The notes: a model not told the origin generated them from the letters alone. Shown: positions 18,354 through 27,761, counted from the first letter of the stretch. The stretch is DNA of 64,000 bases from Thermoplasmata archaeon (GCA_022749815.1 JAKIWV010000001.1:124001-188000), one strand, 5' to 3'. Numbers and translations: made by a program.

Positions 18354-18845
18354 CTAGAAGTCGTTAGGCGGGATCAGGTCGACCACCATCTTCTGACTAC
18401 TCTTCCGTTGCCATTCAGCCCAGAGAGCCCGCACCTCGTCCTCGGTCAGTCCCGTAAGGTAGCAGGGAGAGACGAGCGGAGCGGCGGTGATCACTTCGAT
18501 GACGACGATCGCCCGGGCCCGACGGATGTCCGCCCCTTCAGCCTTGTAACGGTCGAGGATCCTCCAGTAGAGTTCGCCGGACCTCAGGATCTTGGCCACG
18601 CCGCTGAACCGGTATCCCTTCCGCACCGACGGGTCGACAACATTGACCTCGGTGTGCGGGTTCGTTTCGAGGTTGAGGATCGTGTGCGGCGACTCGATGT
18701 CGGCGAAGACCAGGTGATTGTCGTCCCAGACCGCGACCGAACCCTTGGGCGATACGTTCGGATGGCCGTCCGCCGAAACTGTGGCGACATACCCCAAGCG
18801 CTGCGCTCGTACGACGCGTTTCATCTCCTCGGTTAGGACTGCCAT
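18354..18845 (-). CDS. Pyridoxamine 5'-phosphate oxidase-like FMN/F420-binding protein
   Basis: Protein of 163 residues with the split-barrel pattern. The first strands RLGYVATVSADGHPNVSPKGS and VWDDNHLVFADIESPHTILNL match the PNPOx-like flavin-binding fold; a GYRFSGVAKIL strand pair follows. Many such stand-alone proteins are F420- or FMN-dependent reductases or haem-binding proteins rather than true PdxH. ATG start at 18845, with a TATA-like element 30-40 nt upstream. Confidence 0.8.
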   Translation of the reverse strand: MAVLTEEMKRVVRAQRLGYVATVSADGHPNVSPKGSVAVWDDNHLVFADIESPHTILNLETNPHTEVNVVDPSVRKGYRFSGVAKILRSGELYWRILDRYKAEGADIRRARAIVVIEVITAAPLVSPCYLTGLTEDEVRALWAEWQRKSSQKMVVDLIPPNDF

Positions 18846-18874
18846 CTTAGGACGGAAGCAGGCCGGAGCGGTTT

Positions 18875-18885
18875 CATATTGATTT
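18875..18885 (-). promoter_or_regulatory. TATA-like box for the PNPOx-like gene
   Basis: On the minus strand AATCAATATGA lies 30-40 nt before the ATG at 18845, in an AT-rich patch that contrasts with the GC-rich surroundings. Confidence 0.4.
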
Positions 18886-18945
18886 GGTCCAACCGGTCGC
18901 TTCGACGGGCGTCGGCAACGCCGTCGGTGCGGGGGGCTCCGAACG

Positions 18946-19764
18946 TCAAGTAGGGAAGAGATGGATGTGGAACCATCCCCGGGCCAGCGTGACCAGGACC
19001 ACGGCCGGGATCTGGAAGGCGAGCGGAACCAGGTACCCCAACGGGTAATGGTACCATCGCGGGGTGACGGCCCCGCGATGGGTCGGCAAGGAGTAGGTGG
19101 GTAGGTAGACCATCAGCCCGTAGACGAAGAACCAGAACCCGGCGATCAGGGCGGAGGGACTGAGAGAGGCCTCGGCGGTCGTGCCGAGGAAACCGAACAG
19201 CAAGAACACCTCCAAATGTGTGAAGTCGTATCGGCGTAGCAGCACCCCCCAGCCGATGAAACCCGGGGCGATCACCGATACGCTGGCGAACCCAATCACT
19301 AGGAGATAGTTCGTCGATGCGGTGATGTACGCCACGCCGATCTGCGACCCGAATTCGGGTGCGAGATTGGACATCGTGGTCGTGATCGCTTCCTCCACGA
19401 GGATCAGGGCGGTCGCCAGGAGCACGAACTTGAGCGGCCCGCTCCCTGGTTGTCGGAGCATCCAGGCCCGGACACGGTCCCGGAAGCGCCACATGAGGAG
19501 CCCGCCGAGGACGATCCACAGGAAGACCAGCCCCATCGCCATCAGGAAGATCGCGTGCGCCTTCGAAGTGGTCGATCCGAAAATCTGAAGGACGGCGAAG
19601 AGCGTCAGGAAAACCGCCGAATAGGCCGCAAGCCCCCGGACGATCCAGTGGGGGATTCGGTCGCGCCAAGAGCCCGGAACCGCCGATGATGGACCATCGG
19701 TCGCCGTCGTCAGGGCGGAGGGGAGCCGGCTTTCTTCGGAAAGAGGGGGTAGCCGGTGGGGCAT
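18946..19764 (-). CDS. Polytopic membrane protein of unknown family
   Basis: Protein of 272 residues with about seven hydrophobic helices. Segments include VRGLAAYSAVFLTLFAVLQ, a loop MWRFRDRVRAW, ATALILVEEAITTTMSNLAPE (an E-E pair inside a helix), and a C-terminal helix before HIHLFPT. I do not recognise a family. ATG 19764 is preferred; the frame stays open to 19983 but that extension is low-complexity G/S/P-rich sequence overlapping the divergent gene. The conserved-looking acidic pair and NYLLVIGF segment might mark a transport or protease-like core, but nothing firm can be said. Confidence 0.6.
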   Translation of the reverse strand: MPHRLPPLSEESRLPSALTTATDGPSSAVPGSWRDRIPHWIVRGLAAYSAVFLTLFAVLQIFGSTTSKAHAIFLMAMGLVFLWIVLGGLLMWRFRDRVRAWMLRQPGSGPLKFVLLATALILVEEAITTTMSNLAPEFGSQIGVAYITASTNYLLVIGFASVSVIAPGFIGWGVLLRRYDFTHLEVFLLFGFLGTTAEASLSPSALIAGFWFFVYGLMVYLPTYSLPTHRGAVTPRWYHYPLGYLVPLAFQIPAVVLVTLARGWFHIHLFPT

Positions 19765-19874
19765 CGCCACGGGGAGTTCTAGCCTTGGGCAGGTCGATGA
19801 ACCCTCGCCTCGACTCCGACCTCCGGGGGGGGAGTTCGGACGGCCGGTTGAGCCACCGGAACCCGAGCCGAGGG

Positions 19875-19882
19875 GCTTATCA
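19875..19882 (+). promoter_or_regulatory. TATA-like box
   Basis: GCTTATCA lies 30-37 nt before the ATG at 19912 in an otherwise C-rich stretch. Confidence 0.4.
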
Positions 19883-19911
19883 CCCCCCCAACTTCCCCAG
19901 TCCTCTAGCTC

Positions 19912-20349
19912 ATGGTCGCGTACCAAGACGATGACATGTTTCCCGCACCTCCCGACGTGCTCTGGAAACTCCTCGACGCTCACCTAGATGACTCGGCGAT
20001 CCGCCGGATTCATCCCCTCATCCTCTCCCAGAGGACCCTGAATCGGAACGGGATGGAGACGATCGTTGAACGCACGATCGACGCGCGGGGTAAGTCCCTC
20101 AAGTCGAAGTGGAAGATCACATACAACCGCCCACAGACCGCTCGGTGGGAAGTCTTCGAGAGCGAGGGACCCTGGGCGGTGGGGAGCTACGTGGTGAACC
20201 GATACTCGGCGGCTCCCGGGGGCACCCGGATCGAGAGCCGAGGGGACCTGAAGATCACGGTGCTGCCCTTCTTCCTTCCCCAGAAGCTGGTGATCCGCAG
20301 CGTCTTTGGCCGGCTGCACAACGAGGACATCGCGGCGACGAGGGCCTAG
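19912..20349 (+). CDS. SRPBCC (START/Bet v1-like) family protein
   Basis: Protein of 145 residues with the polyketide-cyclase/START-like pattern: the entry segment FPAPPDVLWKLLDAHLDD, then strands RTLNRNGMETIVERTI and KSKWKITYNRPQTARWEVF, then YSAAPGGTRIESRGDLKI, before the C-terminal helix QKLVIRSVFGRLHNEDIAATRA. It should bind a hydrophobic ligand in a helix-grip cavity; the ligand is unknown. ATG start after a TATA-like box. It is the last gene before the lower-GC accessory region. Confidence 0.75.
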   Translation: MVAYQDDDMFPAPPDVLWKLLDAHLDDSAIRRIHPLILSQRTLNRNGMETIVERTIDARGKSLKSKWKITYNRPQTARWEVFESEGPWAVGSYVVNRYSAAPGGTRIESRGDLKITVLPFFLPQKLVIRSVFGRLHNEDIAATRA

Positions 20350-20767
20350 GGTTCCAAGCTCGTCGAGAGAGCCGCACCTGCCACGGGATAGACGTCGTGT
20401 ACGTCGGCGATGAAATTCCGTGCCCAGACAGTGTCGATGGCGTCCAAGCTTTCGAGCGGGGTACGCGGCGGCGGTCTGAGTCGCTCAGAGAGGATGTGGA
20501 GCGACCGTCCAGGATTTCGCCCCGGGGGGTGAAGGATTTGTTGCCCGCCTGTGGCTCCGTTCTAAACCGTTGACCTGATCGCTCAAGCTGATCGCACGAA
20601 TGGGCCCCAACCCATCCCCCCAGTTACAGATTGTATTCCCACGAAGGAAATCATCCTCGAAACGAAATTCGCCTCCCCTACCGACAGTTACGGGTTCGGG
20701 CGGAAGCGGATGCCTCGCAACGTCTCACGCAGAATTTCCTATTCGCGGGCTCGCTGCTTCAATTCTT
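20350..20767. other. Intergenic stretch, no convincing gene
   Basis: About 420 bp with no ORF of credible composition; the longest open frame (20600-20800) looks random. I looked for tRNA arms and found none, and C/D-box-like GATGA and CTGA words near 20409 and 20477 are not arranged convincingly. It marks the entry to a region that appears less GC-rich and continues to about 27.8 kb. Confidence 0.4.
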
Positions 20768-20774
20768 GATATAC
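20768..20774 (+). promoter_or_regulatory. TATA box GATATAC
   Basis: Lies 23-29 nt before the ATG at 20797 and 67-73 nt before the ATG at 20841. The spacing fits a leaderless start at the small ORF rather than at the larger gene. Confidence 0.45.
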
Positions 20775-20796
20775 GGGAGGGCTGCCTGACTCTCCT

Positions 20797-20844
20797 ATGA
20801 GCTCCGAGGGCGGATTTCTGAGCCTCGAAGCGCAGACAACATGA
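20797..20844 (+). CDS. Possible 15-codon leader ORF
   Basis: ATG 20797 opens a 15-residue frame (MSSEGGFLSLEAQTT) whose TGA stop shares the ATGA overlap with the start of the next gene at 20841. A TATA-like box is positioned exactly for leaderless transcription from this ATG. This arrangement would couple translation of the downstream protein to a ribosome terminating here. It may instead be an N-terminal remnant or chance; the peptide itself has no recognisable features. Confidence 0.4.
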   Translation: MSSEGGFLSLEAQTT

Positions 20845-21392
20845 CGGCTGACAGCAAGCCTCCCGGCCAGTCGCGATCACCTCTGCTCCAATCTCCCGAA
20901 ATCCGCCTGTTCGTGGTCTTGACCATCATCGTGCTTGGTAACTTCACTGCGTTCGTAGCGCTCCCGAAAGACGGCACCGTTGCGTTCTCACCCGTACCGG
21001 GGGAAGTCGCATATTCCTGCCCTAAGCAGGGTTGCGACACCTCGTCTTGGTGGTTTGTCGCGTATTTTGGGCTGTTCACCTTCCCCGGAAACGCGTTATC
21101 GGCGCAGATCCATTGGAAGGCCTCGGCTAACGTCGTATTCTTCGTCATCCTACCGATTCCCTGCGGGCGCGCATTTTGTACCACCGGCTATCTCAAACCA
21201 CCTTCCTCCATTGAGAGCCCGGCGGTGATTTGCTTGAGCCTGGGAAACGAAGATACCTGCCAATTCTCTACGACGATGCCGGCCGATCAGACCTGGATGT
21301 TCGAGGCCCTTTCTCCCGTTTCCTTGGACAGCGGGTTCAACTTCAGTTTCGAGGGATTCTACAGCATCCCAGGTCCCAACCTTCCTTGGTGA
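20841..21392 (+). CDS. Exported or membrane-tethered protein of unknown function
   Basis: Protein of 183 residues. A single hydrophobic helix (LFVVLTIIVLGNFTAFVAL, residues ~24-42) after a basic N-terminus acts as a signal anchor. The rest is an extracytoplasmic domain with seven cysteines (pairs in YSCPKQGCDT, PCGRAFCTT, ICLSLG and TCQFST), suggesting disulphides. No family is recognised. Translation may be coupled to the upstream 15-codon ORF through an ATGA overlap. It belongs to the lower-GC block together with the Kelch proteins. Confidence 0.55.
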   Translation: MTADSKPPGQSRSPLLQSPEIRLFVVLTIIVLGNFTAFVALPKDGTVAFSPVPGEVAYSCPKQGCDTSSWWFVAYFGLFTFPGNALSAQIHWKASANVVFFVILPIPCGRAFCTTGYLKPPSSIESPAVICLSLGNEDTCQFSTTMPADQTWMFEALSPVSLDSGFNFSFEGFYSIPGPNLPW

Positions 21393-21692
21393 GCTAGAGG
21401 TTGAAACTGAGGCGTTCCCGCGCTGGGAACGAAGGGGCATCTGAAGGCGGTTTGTGTCGCATCTTGAATTCGGTGAGTCTTTCTCGGAGGAAGGAAGTTG
21501 GTGGAGAGGGGACGCCCCCCGTTTCGAATGGGCCCGGACGTATTCTAGCCGTGTAGGGCTTAGATTCGATGGGTCCGGGAGGACTCAGATCCCGAGTGGG
21601 GGATTTGGCGAACGACGGGTCAAACTTCCTCACTCGAATTTGAGTGGCATACTGTCTCCAAAGGTCTAAGCACCGCCGAGTCGTTCGGCCAA
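21393..21692. other. Intergenic stretch before the Kelch gene
   Basis: Three hundred bp without a credible coding frame, RNA fold or clear TATA box at the usual distance from 21693. The absence of a good promoter makes the start of the following gene uncertain. Confidence 0.35.
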
Positions 21693-24600
21693 TTGGATTT
21701 ACGGCACGAGTTTGGAACGACGCGTACAATTACGTCGGGGAAGGCGTTGCAATCTAAGAGGTCAGCCGCAGAAGTTGGGTTCTGGCGAACCTTCCCGACC
21801 CTCGGCGCAGTCTCGGTGGGACTACTCATGATCTTGTCTGTCGCCCCAGAAATCCAAGGAAGTAGCTCCGGCCCCCTCCAGGTCCTCCAAATCGGTCACT
21901 CAGGGCCGCAATCAATCGATCGAGCCAACAATCTGCTGGCCGAGGCGGCCAGTTCTCTATACACCGGGGCGGGTCCGGCACTTGGCCAGCAAGTGCAATG
22001 CTCTAGCTCAACGGCTACCACCGCCAAGTGCTACGGCACTAACGCCTACCGGGTGGCCGACGGATCCCCCACGGTGCCCGTCACCCCTTCCTTCTTCAGC
22101 TACACCACCCCATCGCCCCGGTTCGGGTCCCCGTGGGATTTCAGAACAACGACGCAGAGCCATTTCATTCTCCTCTTCGGTGGAGCGAATTCCTCGGGCA
22201 CTGTGTTTGGCGATACTTGGACCCTCACCCCCCCTACTACGTGGACGAACGTCAGCTACAGCTCCTGCACTCAAGAAATGACTCCTTGCCCATCGCCCCG
22301 GCACGACGCTGCGCTCAGTTACGATATCGCAGACGGGTACTTTGTACTGTTTGGTGGGTGCAGTACGATCACACCGAACTGGGTTCAAAGTACGCCGGGA
22401 TGTTCCAGTGGTTCGATTCTAGGAGACACCTGGAAGTGGACACCCGGGACCGGTGCGACCGGGTTGTGGACTCAGCTCATGATCTCGGGTCCTCCCGCGC
22501 GATTCGCGGCCTCGATGGCCTATGACAGCACCGACGGCAAGCTCGTCCTGTTCGGCGGATGTGGAATGGCATGCCCTCTGGGAGACACTTGGTACTTCAC
22601 CGGCGGGGTGTGGAGTCAGCTTCACCCCACATCCAATCCGAGCGCGCGCTATGGGGCCAGCTTGTTTTGGGACGGAAGTGACTCCTATGCCGTCCTGTTT
22701 GGTGGGTGCGGTTCGTTGGCAACAGGTTGCCCTAATTTCGCTTTGGATGGTGACACTTGGGATTTCGCGAGCGGTGCGTGGAGCCATCTTTCGCCCTCGG
22801 GGGCGCCCAGCGCACGGTACTTCGCCGATTCGTTCGGGCTTGCCAGTGGTAGCGACACTTTGCTCTGCGGTGGGACAGCGGGGGCGGTTTTCGGAATTGA
22901 CAGCGATTGCTGGTCATTTGCCCACGGAGCCTGGACTGCCATTCCTGGTCCCGATCCAAGTTGTATTTCCAGCATCATTGGCGCTCTCGCCATTCCGACG
23001 CCGGTCCGGCCTCGATTTGACGGAAATGTGTTCAACGACATTTGCGGAATGGACTTCTGGGAACAGTTCGGGGGAACGAGTCTGTCCGGCTCCTCACTCG
23101 GAGATACTGCTTACCAGACAATCCCGACCCCAAGATTCGAAAGTACGATTTGGCCCCCACCCTCGCCTTCCCCGCGGTACGGGGCTGCTCTCACGTACGA
23201 CTCCGGCGCAAATGCCGTCGTCGAATTTGGAGGATGCGCCAGCCAATGTCTGTCGAACGAGACGTGGGTATATGCGACGTGCGGATCAAGGCCAATCCTA
23301 GGGGCGTTTTGCTCCCCCGTGCTGGGGAGCCAGCCAGTCTGGCTGCAGATCAACCCGAGTTGCTCGCCGACGTGTCCGTCGGCCCGCTCTTACGCGGGAT
23401 TGGCGTACGACGGCGCCGCCAGCGACAGGTACGATCTCCTCTTCGGGGGGATGGACGGCAACGGAGTTCCGTCGAACGATACCTGGACTCTCACCTACAA
23501 TTCGGTCAGCAATGGTTGGACTTGGAACGCAAAAGCATGCTTGCGGACTTGTCCGAGCGTCAGGTATGGGGCCAGTTTGAGCTACGATCCTGCCGATAGC
23601 TACGTTATCCTTTTCGCAGGGTATTCCACCAGCGGCTCTAGCCAAGACACTTGGAAGTACCTTGGCGGGAGCTGGACTCAGCTCCCCATTACGTCGCCTC
23701 CCCCCGCGCGTGAATTCGCGAGCATCACCTATGACGCCGCAGACTCCTATGTCGTTTTATTCGGTGGGATCGCAACGTCCGGAAGTCTCCAGGACACTTG
23801 GAAGTACGTCGGAGGGTCCAACCCGACTTGGGTCTCCCTCACTCCTAGCCCCTGCACAAGTCTCAACTGCCCCCCCAAGTCCTTCGGGAACGGAATGGAT
23901 TACGATGCGAATGACGGCTACGTCGTCCTGCTCTTCGGCGGGAATAGCATTGCACTTGTCGCGACGTGGAAATTCTCCGCTGGAAGTTGGGCTCAACTAT
24001 TCCCAGCATCGAACCCTCCGGCCCGCCAGTTCTACTCCCTCGTCTTCGACGCCCAAACCAACTATGTCTTGATCTTCGGCGGATCGAGATTGACCCCCGA
24101 GTCGAGCTCATTGGATACGCTGTGGGCATACGGGAACCAGAACTGGGTCGTCGACGCAGTCGCGAATCCACTCCCCGCACAGCTTGCCCCGCCGGCGCGA
24201 GCCGGCGCAGCAATGGCCTACGACCCCGACCTGAATGCGGTTGTGCTCGTGGCGGGATGCTCGGCGCAGTGCCTTACGCTAACTGGAGGTACCTGGATTT
24301 ACCAAAACGGTCATTGGACCGGCCTTCAATCCTCGGGGTTTCCGTATCCCACCCTCTTTGATCCGAGCCTCGCGTACGACCCGGCCGGGCCGTACCTGTT
24401 GCTGTTCGGGGGCTTCGTCCCGCCTACCAGCCTTCTGGATCAAACGTGGATATTCCAAAACCAGCACTGGCGGTTTCTGACCAGTTCGGGTCCGTCGAAT
24501 CGCTTCAACGCCGCGATGGCGTACAACACCCACGACAGCGAGATTCTCCTCTTCGGGGGTTGTAATGCCCCATCGCCAAACTACATGGATCGTTGCACGC

Positions 24601-25163
24601 AGCCGCTCAGCGACACGTGGGTCTTCAATGCTCAAGGCTGGCGACAAGTGGCCGCGGCCGGACCGGTGGCCCGGGCGGGCGCGGGGATGGTGTACGACCC
24701 GTCGCAAAGCGGAATCCTCCTCATTGGGGGGTTTGGTGGCTCAGCCCCCAATCTTGGACCCTTGGGCGACGAGTGGCTGTTTGTAGGCGGCGCCTGGTAC
24801 ATAGTTCCCGGTTCGTTGCCATTTGCTCCCCGTTGGGACATGGGTGTGGCGTACGACAGCTGGGACCAGAAGGTAGTCCTGCTCGGCGGTTTCGGTCTCG
24901 TCAATGGGAATTGGGTGACGTTCAACGACACCTGGACCGAGACGCAAAGCACGAAGTGGGCTCTGGGAACCGGGACGGCGTTCGGGGGAGCAGGGCGAGG
25001 GGACGTCGCCTTCGCGTTTGATCCGAACGCCGGTGCAGTTGGCTACGTCCTCCTCTTCGGCGGTGCAACAACCGTACCTGGGCCGTTCTTCGCGCCAGGA
25101 CAGGGAGAGACGTGGAACTACATCGGGGCTACTGGGTGGGTCGCGCTCTCATTCGTCGCCTAG
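21693..25163 (+). CDS. Giant secreted Kelch-repeat protein
   Basis: Protein of 1156 residues. After a signal helix (LGAVSVGLLMILSVAPEIQG) it is built from roughly 18 Kelch-type units with the pattern YDxADxYVVLFGG...DTWxFxxGxWxQLxPxxxPxAR, enough for two or three beta-propellers. Many loops contain paired cysteines (GGCGMACPLGDTW), which suggests disulphide-stabilised blades outside the cell. No C-terminal anchor is present, so it is probably released or bound to the surface. Start uncertain: TTG 21693 or TTG 21751. Galactose-oxidase-like catalytic residues cannot be assigned. It neighbours a second Kelch protein in the same orientation. Confidence 0.75.
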   Translation: MDLRHEFGTTRTITSGKALQSKRSAAEVGFWRTFPTLGAVSVGLLMILSVAPEIQGSSSGPLQVLQIGHSGPQSIDRANNLLAEAASSLYTGAGPALGQQVQCSSSTATTAKCYGTNAYRVADGSPTVPVTPSFFSYTTPSPRFGSPWDFRTTTQSHFILLFGGANSSGTVFGDTWTLTPPTTWTNVSYSSCTQEMTPCPSPRHDAALSYDIADGYFVLFGGCSTITPNWVQSTPGCSSGSILGDTWKWTPGTGATGLWTQLMISGPPARFAASMAYDSTDGKLVLFGGCGMACPLGDTWYFTGGVWSQLHPTSNPSARYGASLFWDGSDSYAVLFGGCGSLATGCPNFALDGDTWDFASGAWSHLSPSGAPSARYFADSFGLASGSDTLLCGGTAGAVFGIDSDCWSFAHGAWTAIPGPDPSCISSIIGALAIPTPVRPRFDGNVFNDICGMDFWEQFGGTSLSGSSLGDTAYQTIPTPRFESTIWPPPSPSPRYGAALTYDSGANAVVEFGGCASQCLSNETWVYATCGSRPILGAFCSPVLGSQPVWLQINPSCSPTCPSARSYAGLAYDGAASDRYDLLFGGMDGNGVPSNDTWTLTYNSVSNGWTWNAKACLRTCPSVRYGASLSYDPADSYVILFAGYSTSGSSQDTWKYLGGSWTQLPITSPPPAREFASITYDAADSYVVLFGGIATSGSLQDTWKYVGGSNPTWVSLTPSPCTSLNCPPKSFGNGMDYDANDGYVVLLFGGNSIALVATWKFSAGSWAQLFPASNPPARQFYSLVFDAQTNYVLIFGGSRLTPESSSLDTLWAYGNQNWVVDAVANPLPAQLAPPARAGAAMAYDPDLNAVVLVAGCSAQCLTLTGGTWIYQNGHWTGLQSSGFPYPTLFDPSLAYDPAGPYLLLFGGFVPPTSLLDQTWIFQNQHWRFLTSSGPSNRFNAAMAYNTHDSEILLFGGCNAPSPNYMDRCTQPLSDTWVFNAQGWRQVAAAGPVARAGAGMVYDPSQSGILLIGGFGGSAPNLGPLGDEWLFVGGAWYIVPGSLPFAPRWDMGVAYDSWDQKVVLLGGFGLVNGNWVTFNDTWTETQSTKWALGTGTAFGGAGRGDVAFAFDPNAGAVGYVLLFGGATTVPGPFFAPGQGETWNYIGATGWVALSFVA

Positions 25164-25187
25164 CGAAGAGGACGTGGATCAGATATC

Positions 25188-27761
25188 ATGTTTCACGAGG
25201 CGCATCACCCGGGATTGCTCAGGATGGCGCGCGCTTTGGCGCAATGTTTTCCAGCGATTGTGGCAGTCGCCATTGCGGTTCAGTTCCCCCCGATTCTCCC
25301 CCTTCACGAGGAAATCCCTTCGGCTCAGGCTAACCGGACAATGGTATCACTGAACGGCCCTGAAGGGGTTCGACCGGCTCCCACCTGTGGCGATCCTTCG
25401 GCCCTGATTAAGCAAAATTGCCTATTGACGAGCCATGCCTCGTCCTTCGGTCCCATTTCCCCACAGGTCGAAAACTGGGTCCAGTTGACCCCACCCGTCT
25501 CCCCACCAGGAAGGCTGGCTGAGCTGGGATTAGCGTACGATGGCGCAGATCGAGAAACTGTTCTGTTTGTTCCAAGCAATTTGTCCGGACCGACCAATGA
25601 GACTTGGACATTCGCACGCGATAACTGGACGCAGATTCATCCTGCTTCTTCTCCTCCCTCACTCGTGGCCCCTGCGATGATTTATGATTCGGCTGAAAAT
25701 CGCGTGGTCCTCTTCGGAGGGACTGGTGGAGGAATTTGCCACAACTCCACGTGGGAATTCACCAATGGAAACTGGTCGAACGTCAGTGCCACTGTCGCGC
25801 CATCCCCTCGGGATCGTGCCTCGATGACGTACGACGCGTCGGATGGCTATGTGCTACTATTCGGTGGAGAAACTTGCAACTCTTTGTATCCTCCTGTCGG
25901 AACCTGGGCATTTCAGAACAAAGTTTGGACTCGACTGAATGTTACGGTTGAACCTTCGCTTCGCGTCCTTCCGTCGATAGTGTACGACCCAGCGATTCAA
26001 TCGGTCGTCTTGTACGGAGGTTGCGTCTACAACGACACGTGGCTCTACCACGCCGGCATCTGGAGGAATGTGACCCCGGCCGTTTCACCACCTTACTGGT
26101 GTGGTACGTCCATGACGTATGACTCGCTCACTCAGCAAGTCATTCTCTTTGGCGGTGGGACCAGGGCCAACGCCCAGATCCTCAATCAGACGTGGGCCTT
26201 CAACGGAACGGCTTGGGAACAGCTGCACCCTTCGTCCGCACCATCCCCCCGAAGCTACGCGATGATGACTTACGACGGTGCCGATGGCTGGAACGTGCTT
26301 GTCGGAGGAGGCGACAATGAGACCTGGATCTTCGGAGCCGGTAACGTTTCCTTTTCGGTCTCTCCCCCCGCGAGCGGCTCTGTGCTGTGGGGTTGCCCCG
26401 GGTGTTCCCCTCCTCCTACCGCCTATCCGAACGGGTCCACCCGGCTTGCGGGATATGGACACTACTCGATCTATGGCAACCCGAATCCCGGCTACCACCT
26501 CGGGCATTGGAACATTTCCGGTAATCTCAGCTACGTCCCTTCTTCCCACCAGTTGACGGTCTTCGGCAACGGGACTGTCTCGGCGACGTTCCTTGCTTGG
26601 CCGACGGTGGTCCTCCGCTCCGACGCTCCCGCCTGTTCTATCTCCTTCAATGGCACCACGTATCCTAGTGACTCTTCCGCTCCATTCGTCCCCAATAGGA
26701 CGTTCAATCTCTCCGCTCCGTCGTGCTCCGGCCTCGCGTTTTCCCATTGGAATGCCACCCGTAACGCCACCATTGTGAACGCGGCCCTGCCCTCGACGCG
26801 AGTGAATCTTACCGGACCCGCAATGATAACGGCCCACTTCCTCGCCGCCGTCTCTTTCACCGTCTCTCCCGCTTGGGCCGGCACGCTCCGGTTCAACGGT
26901 ATACTTCAGTCCACAGGGACGTCGACGCAGGTTTCCCCAGGCGTCTATTCGTTCCAGGTGGTCACCTCCCCGGGAGCGTATCTTTCCAGCTTGGCGACGA
27001 CTCCGGGCCTCACGCTCTCCGTCGCGGCCGGATCCGGGACCGCCACCGTCAATGTGTCGGGGTCGATTTCCGCCAACTTCGTGGCTTTTCCCCTCCTCAC
27101 GTTCTCGGTCTCGCCGTCGACCTGCGGGCCCATCGAATTCAACGGCATGGCGGAGTCGAACGGAACCACACGCGGATTCTTTGTCGGAACTTATTCCGCA
27201 GGGGCGCCCGCGTGCCCGGGGTACCTCTTCCACCGTTGGGTCGGGAGTGCGAACGTCACCGTCGCGGGCGTAAGTTCCTCGATCACGACCGTCCGGTTGG
27301 TCGGCAACGGCTCGCTTCGGGCGGTCTACCTTCCCTCGACCTCGCTGACGCTCGGACTCTCACCGCCGTCGGGAGGGGTCCTGACATGGAACGGAACGAT
27401 AGTGACCGCGAATGAGACGTTTCAGGTCTTGCCCGGGAATTACTCCGTGAACGCGAGCCCCTATTCGGGCTGGAAATTCGTGGGGTGGAATGCGCAGGGC
27501 AATGTCAAGATCCAGGACGGCATTGCGACCGTGAGCGGAAGTGGCAATCTAACCGCCGAGTTCTCGGAACAGGGGAACTCTACCGTTTTCATTCCTCCTT
27601 CGTCGGAAATCCCGACGTGGGTCTGGCCCGTTGCCGCCGTTGCGGCGGCGGCGCTCGCGGCCGGGGTTTTCATTCTTGTCTGGCGAAGAAGGCGAGGTGG
27701 GACCGCGCCCGCAACAGTCCTGAACAGCGCCTCCAACGTTGCGGAAGAACTCCTGAACTGA
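25188..27761 (+). CDS. Membrane-anchored Kelch/beta-sandwich surface protein
   Basis: Protein of 857 residues. A signal helix (residues ~14-33) is followed by about seven Kelch units (residues ~95-385: NRVVLFGGTGGG, GYVLLFGGETC, QQVILFGGGT), making one propeller. Then come four or five beta-sandwich modules with a conserved FNG...NGT...W core (residues ~390-800). A transmembrane helix near 810-830 (WVWPVAAVAAAALAAGVFIL) with WRRRRGG is the stop-transfer anchor. The gene starts 24 bp after the first Kelch gene ends and is probably co-transcribed. It is likely an adhesive or sugar-binding surface protein, rich in N-glycosylation sequons. ATG start. Confidence 0.75.
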   Translation: MFHEAHHPGLLRMARALAQCFPAIVAVAIAVQFPPILPLHEEIPSAQANRTMVSLNGPEGVRPAPTCGDPSALIKQNCLLTSHASSFGPISPQVENWVQLTPPVSPPGRLAELGLAYDGADRETVLFVPSNLSGPTNETWTFARDNWTQIHPASSPPSLVAPAMIYDSAENRVVLFGGTGGGICHNSTWEFTNGNWSNVSATVAPSPRDRASMTYDASDGYVLLFGGETCNSLYPPVGTWAFQNKVWTRLNVTVEPSLRVLPSIVYDPAIQSVVLYGGCVYNDTWLYHAGIWRNVTPAVSPPYWCGTSMTYDSLTQQVILFGGGTRANAQILNQTWAFNGTAWEQLHPSSAPSPRSYAMMTYDGADGWNVLVGGGDNETWIFGAGNVSFSVSPPASGSVLWGCPGCSPPPTAYPNGSTRLAGYGHYSIYGNPNPGYHLGHWNISGNLSYVPSSHQLTVFGNGTVSATFLAWPTVVLRSDAPACSISFNGTTYPSDSSAPFVPNRTFNLSAPSCSGLAFSHWNATRNATIVNAALPSTRVNLTGPAMITAHFLAAVSFTVSPAWAGTLRFNGILQSTGTSTQVSPGVYSFQVVTSPGAYLSSLATTPGLTLSVAAGSGTATVNVSGSISANFVAFPLLTFSVSPSTCGPIEFNGMAESNGTTRGFFVGTYSAGAPACPGYLFHRWVGSANVTVAGVSSSITTVRLVGNGSLRAVYLPSTSLTLGLSPPSGGVLTWNGTIVTANETFQVLPGNYSVNASPYSGWKFVGWNAQGNVKIQDGIATVSGSGNLTAEFSEQGNSTVFIPPSSEIPTWVWPVAAVAAAALAAGVFILVWRRRRGGTAPATVLNSASNVAEELLN

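Noticed and set aside
20403-20481. Possible C/D-box small RNA (GATGA and CTGA words)
   Set aside because: Box spacing and missing internal C'/D' boxes do not support a guide RNA.
20600-20800. 66-codon frame in the intergenic region
   Set aside because: No ribosome site or promoter at the right distance, random-looking sequence, overlaps the promoter of the next gene.
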